Part shown: piece by piece, positions 6,713 through 8,013 of the stretch
Layout of the letters: the number at the start of each line of letters is the position of its first letter
Numbering within the stretch: position 1 is the stretch's first letter
Assembly (NCBI GenBank): GCA_016839245.1
Contig: JAEOUN010000123.1
Location: 1-8,013, forward strand
Origin: Candidatus Thorarchaeota archaeon
GTDB lineage: Archaea; Asgardarchaeota; Thorarchaeia; Thorarchaeales; Thorarchaeaceae
DNA length: 8,013 nucleotides
Direction: 5' to 3'
Program-made: the position numbers and the translations under genes
The notes under the pieces: generated by a model
Seen by the model: the letters and a program-made list of their open reading frames with translations, nothing else
What the model was told of the DNA's origin: nothing
Database searches by the model: none

Positions 6713-6725
6713 ACTTAATCAGTCT
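6711..6725. terminator. Small hairpin between converging stops, possible bidirectional terminator
   Basis: AGACT (6711-6715) and AGTCT (6721-6725) form a 5-base perfect stem with a 5-base loop, spanning the stop codons of two convergent genes that are only 2 bases apart. There is no strong T-run on either side, so this is a weak candidate. Confidence 0.2.
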
Positions 6726-7080
6726 CAGGTAGCCATGCAAGTGCTGCAAAAGATAGCAATAGCCCAAACGCTAGCCATGAAAACATCAGAGCACCCCAGA
6801 AACCTTCCCGAAAGGATACGATATCAAGATATCCATGAATGCCACCAGTGAGTCCTGAGATTGCGGTGAAAATTACTCTTGGTCCTCTTCTTTTCGCACC
6901 AGCAAGAGCAAAGGTTGACAACACGAGGAAAAAGCCTGTCAAGAAGAAGGTTACCTTTATCATCGCATCCACGATAGCCGCAGTAAGAATGATCCAGAAA
7001 TAGGAACCAAGTAATCCCATCCCAATGAGAAGGACAAGATAATAAAAGAATGTTCCACGAATAAATGATATCTTTACCAA
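6715..7080 (-). CDS. Unknown four-helix membrane protein on the opposite strand within the nuo region
   Basis: This 121-residue protein is not one I recognise. Hydrophobic segments lie at about 12-38, 41-61, 68-86 and 93-117, with a basic loop AKRRGPR at 62-68 that probably faces the cytoplasm. The frame is closed upstream by a TAA, so the TTG at 7080 is the first normal start. GAGAGAGG abuts it directly, closer than usual for a Shine-Dalgarno site. The next ATG (residue 21, at 7020) would cut the first helix. A TATA-like element about 50 bases upstream supports a real transcript. The gene interrupts the complex I genes, converging on the membrane gene at 6182 and diverging from nuoA. It could be an accessory membrane protein of the complex or unrelated; there is no motif to decide. 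Confidence 0.65.
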   Translation of the reverse strand: MVKISFIRGTFFYYLVLLIGMGLLGSYFWIILTAAIVDAMIKVTFFLTGFFLVLSTFALAGAKRRGPRVIFTAISGLTGGIHGYLDIVSFREGFWGALMFSWLAFGLLLSFAALAWLPETD

Positions 7081-7122
7081 CCTCTCTCTACGATTTGCTT
7101 AATCACTCAAGAACTGAAGTCT

Positions 7123-7132
7123 AGCTTATAAC
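7123..7132 (-). promoter_or_regulatory. Candidate TATA element of the small antisense membrane gene
   Basis: On the minus strand this reads GTTATAAGCT, preceded by a purine-rich AAAGAA that could act as a BRE. It predicts a transcript start near 7100-7105, about 20-25 bases before the TTG at 7080. The spacing is good and supports the TTG start. Confidence 0.45.
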
Positions 7133-7160
7133 TTCTTTGAGAGTAGGATTAAAGGCGAAT

Positions 7161-7170
7161 GGTTTTTAAC
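7161..7170 (+). promoter_or_regulatory. Candidate TATA element of the nuoA-nuoJ unit
   Basis: GGTTTTTAAC, preceded by AAAGGCGAAT, resembles an archaeal BRE/TATA pair and predicts a start near 7190. It shares its core with the element before the GlcD-NuoB fusion. If correct, nuoA has a leader of about 140 bases when translation starts at 7331. Confidence 0.45.
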
Positions 7171-7194
7171 ATCCATTATGGTCTTGACTTGCTA

Positions 7195-7217
7195 AGCTCG
7201 ACAAGTGCAGCTCGACA
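7195..7217 (+). repeat. 9-base direct repeat near the predicted nuoA transcript start
   Basis: AGCTCGACA occurs at 7195-7203 and again at 7209-7217, a 14-base period. It lies just downstream of the predicted transcript start, in what would be the leader of nuoA. A regulator half-site pair or an RNA-level element is possible; chance duplication cannot be excluded. Confidence 0.45.
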
Positions 7218-7330
7218 TCATGACATTGAACATTAATATCCAAATTCAACACTACATACATCCTTGTTATGCAGGCTGTATTTATCAGCTTCACGGGCAA
7301 AATCCCTATCTTGGAGGTTTAGAGAACGCG

Positions 7331-7774
7331 ATGAGACTATTCATCGATTTTATTCCTGTACTCGTTTGGGCTGCTTTAGCTATTGTACTCGTAGTTGGCA
7401 TGCTTATAGGCTCATGGATTCTTCGACCACATGTCTTACAAAACAGTGAAAAGACCTCCAGTTACGAGTGTGGTGAAGAACCAATTGGTCCTGCACGAAT
7501 TGCATATCCCTACAACTATCTAGTCTATACTATTCTCTTCCTTGTTGTTGATGTATTAGGTGCATTTCTCTGGTTATTGTCTGCTTCCTCATTTAGATTG
7601 GATGCGGCTATTGTCTGGCAGGTTCTCTTATTCGTCTTGATTCTCCTTGGAGGATTGGGATATGCTATGAAACTTCTTCCTGAAACATTTCTAAGCGGAG
7701 AAGAAACCCTGACACTTTATCGAGAGGCAAAAGCAGTTCAAATTGAGAAAGATAAAGAAGAAGGAGGTCACTAA
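7331..7774 (+). CDS. nuoA: Complex I subunit A (NuoA/ND3-like)
   Basis: From the ATG at 7331 this is a 147-residue, three-helix membrane protein (about 5-31, 60-85 and 92-114), the usual size and topology for NuoA/FpoA. The diagnostic loop SYECGEEPIGPAR (44-56) follows helix 1. In complex I this loop lies near the quinone chamber and the subunit contacts NuoH and NuoB. Counting from the ECG loop, the position of the normally conserved Glu in the FDVE motif of helix 2 is Leu76 here, while the Asp (Asp74) is kept. I chose 7331 because GGAGGT lies 12 bases upstream and helix 1 begins at once. The frame also allows a GTG at 7205 and an ATG at 7220, but the extra 37-42 residues look like untranslated leader and begin inside a DNA repeat. 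nuoJ follows after 2 bases. Confidence 0.9.
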   Translation: MRLFIDFIPVLVWAALAIVLVVGMLIGSWILRPHVLQNSEKTSSYECGEEPIGPARIAYPYNYLVYTILFLVVDVLGAFLWLLSASSFRLDAAIVWQVLLFVLILLGGLGYAMKLLPETFLSGEETLTLYREAKAVQIEKDKEEGGH

Positions 7775-7776
7775 TT

Positions 7777-8013
7777 ATGTTGCAGTTTGAGATATGGTTT
7801 GAACAGGTGGAATTTATTGCACTTGCCTGTGTAGTCATTTTCTTAGCGTATCTTGCCTTAGAGCACAAAGATATCGTCTATGCTGCTTTCTTCTTCGGAT
7901 TCATGGCTGCCTTTGTTTCAGGTTTCTTTTTACTTCTTGAAGCACCGTTTGTTGCAGGGATGCAGATTGCTGTCTATACCGGGGGAATAAGTGCTCTCAT
8001 CATTTTCGCAGTC
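7777..8013 (+). CDS. nuoJ: Complex I subunit J (NuoJ/ND6-like), 3' end outside the window
   Basis: The ATG at 7777 opens a frame that runs off the window after 79 codons. GGAGGT at 7762-7767 lies 9 bases upstream, inside the end of nuoA, so the two genes are translated as an operon. The visible part has three hydrophobic segments (about 12-28, 33-54 and 60-79). The stretch EAPFVAGMQIAVYTGGISAL (56-75) aligns without gaps to the family signature around VYAGAI in the third helix of NuoJ, the helix whose pi-bulge is linked to proton coupling in complex I. NuoJ is a membrane subunit between the quinone module and the antiporter-like subunits. More nuo genes are likely to follow downstream. Confidence 0.88.
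   Translation, partial: MLQFEIWFEQVEFIALACVVIFLAYLALEHKDIVYAAFFFGFMAAFVSGFFLLLEAPFVAGMQIAVYTGGISALIIFAV

Noticed and set aside
7205..7330. N-terminal extension of NuoA from a GTG at 7205
   Set aside because: The extension overlaps the DNA direct repeat, has no family similarity, and the ATG at 7331 follows GGAGGT directly before the first helix.
1..8013. CRISPR arrays, mobile elements, tRNA or rRNA genes
   Set aside because: I found no regularly spaced repeats, transposase-like ORFs, terminal inverted repeats or cloverleaf-like sequences. A covariance-model scan was not possible here.

Overview
The window reads as archaeal. The evidence is a partial geranylgeranyl-reductase-type flavoprotein and a trans-polyprenyl diphosphate synthase (isoprenoid lipid or quinone chemistry), TATA-like elements about 25 bases before plausible transcript starts, and Shine-Dalgarno sites such as GGAGGT and GGTGAT. 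There are also Fpo/Nuo-type complex I genes in a non-bacterial arrangement. An Asgard (for example Thorarchaeia-like) or other uncultured archaeal lineage is possible, but no marker gene here settles it. I see no tRNA, rRNA, CRISPR array, insertion sequence or phage gene.

Left part (1-2745): a 5'-truncated geranylgeranyl reductase homologue, then 46 bases later a six-repeat TPR protein on the same strand. Converging on them is a polyprenyl diphosphate synthase whose stop codon interlocks with the TPR stop (shared TTAG). The synthase has both Asp-rich motifs, but small residues just before the first one suggest a product longer than C20.

Middle part (2839-6712): two divergent units share about 180 bases of promoter region. 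Leftward is an HdrD/GlcF-type iron-sulfur protein with two [4Fe-4S] ferredoxin motifs and two complete CCG domains. Rightward is the most striking gene of the window: a single 646-residue ORF with a GlcD-type FAD oxidase (residues about 1-446), an aromatic, basic linker, and a complete NuoB/NDUFS7-like domain (about 490-646) that keeps all four cysteines for cluster N2. A four-helix membrane protein of unknown family starts directly at its stop codon.

Right part (6715-8013): an unknown four-helix membrane protein lies on the opposite strand, wedged between the NuoB fusion and nuoA. Then come nuoA (ND3-like) and the first 79 codons of nuoJ (ND6-like), spaced as an operon that continues out of the window.

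Working hypothesis (inference): the GlcD half, helped by the neighbouring GlcF/HdrD protein, oxidises a 2-hydroxyacid such as lactate or glycolate. It would pass the electrons directly to the NuoB N2 cluster, and so to quinone in a complex I-like membrane module, in place of the usual NADH or F420H2 input subunits. The polyprenyl synthase may supply a quinone tail, but nothing in the sequence ties it to the complex.
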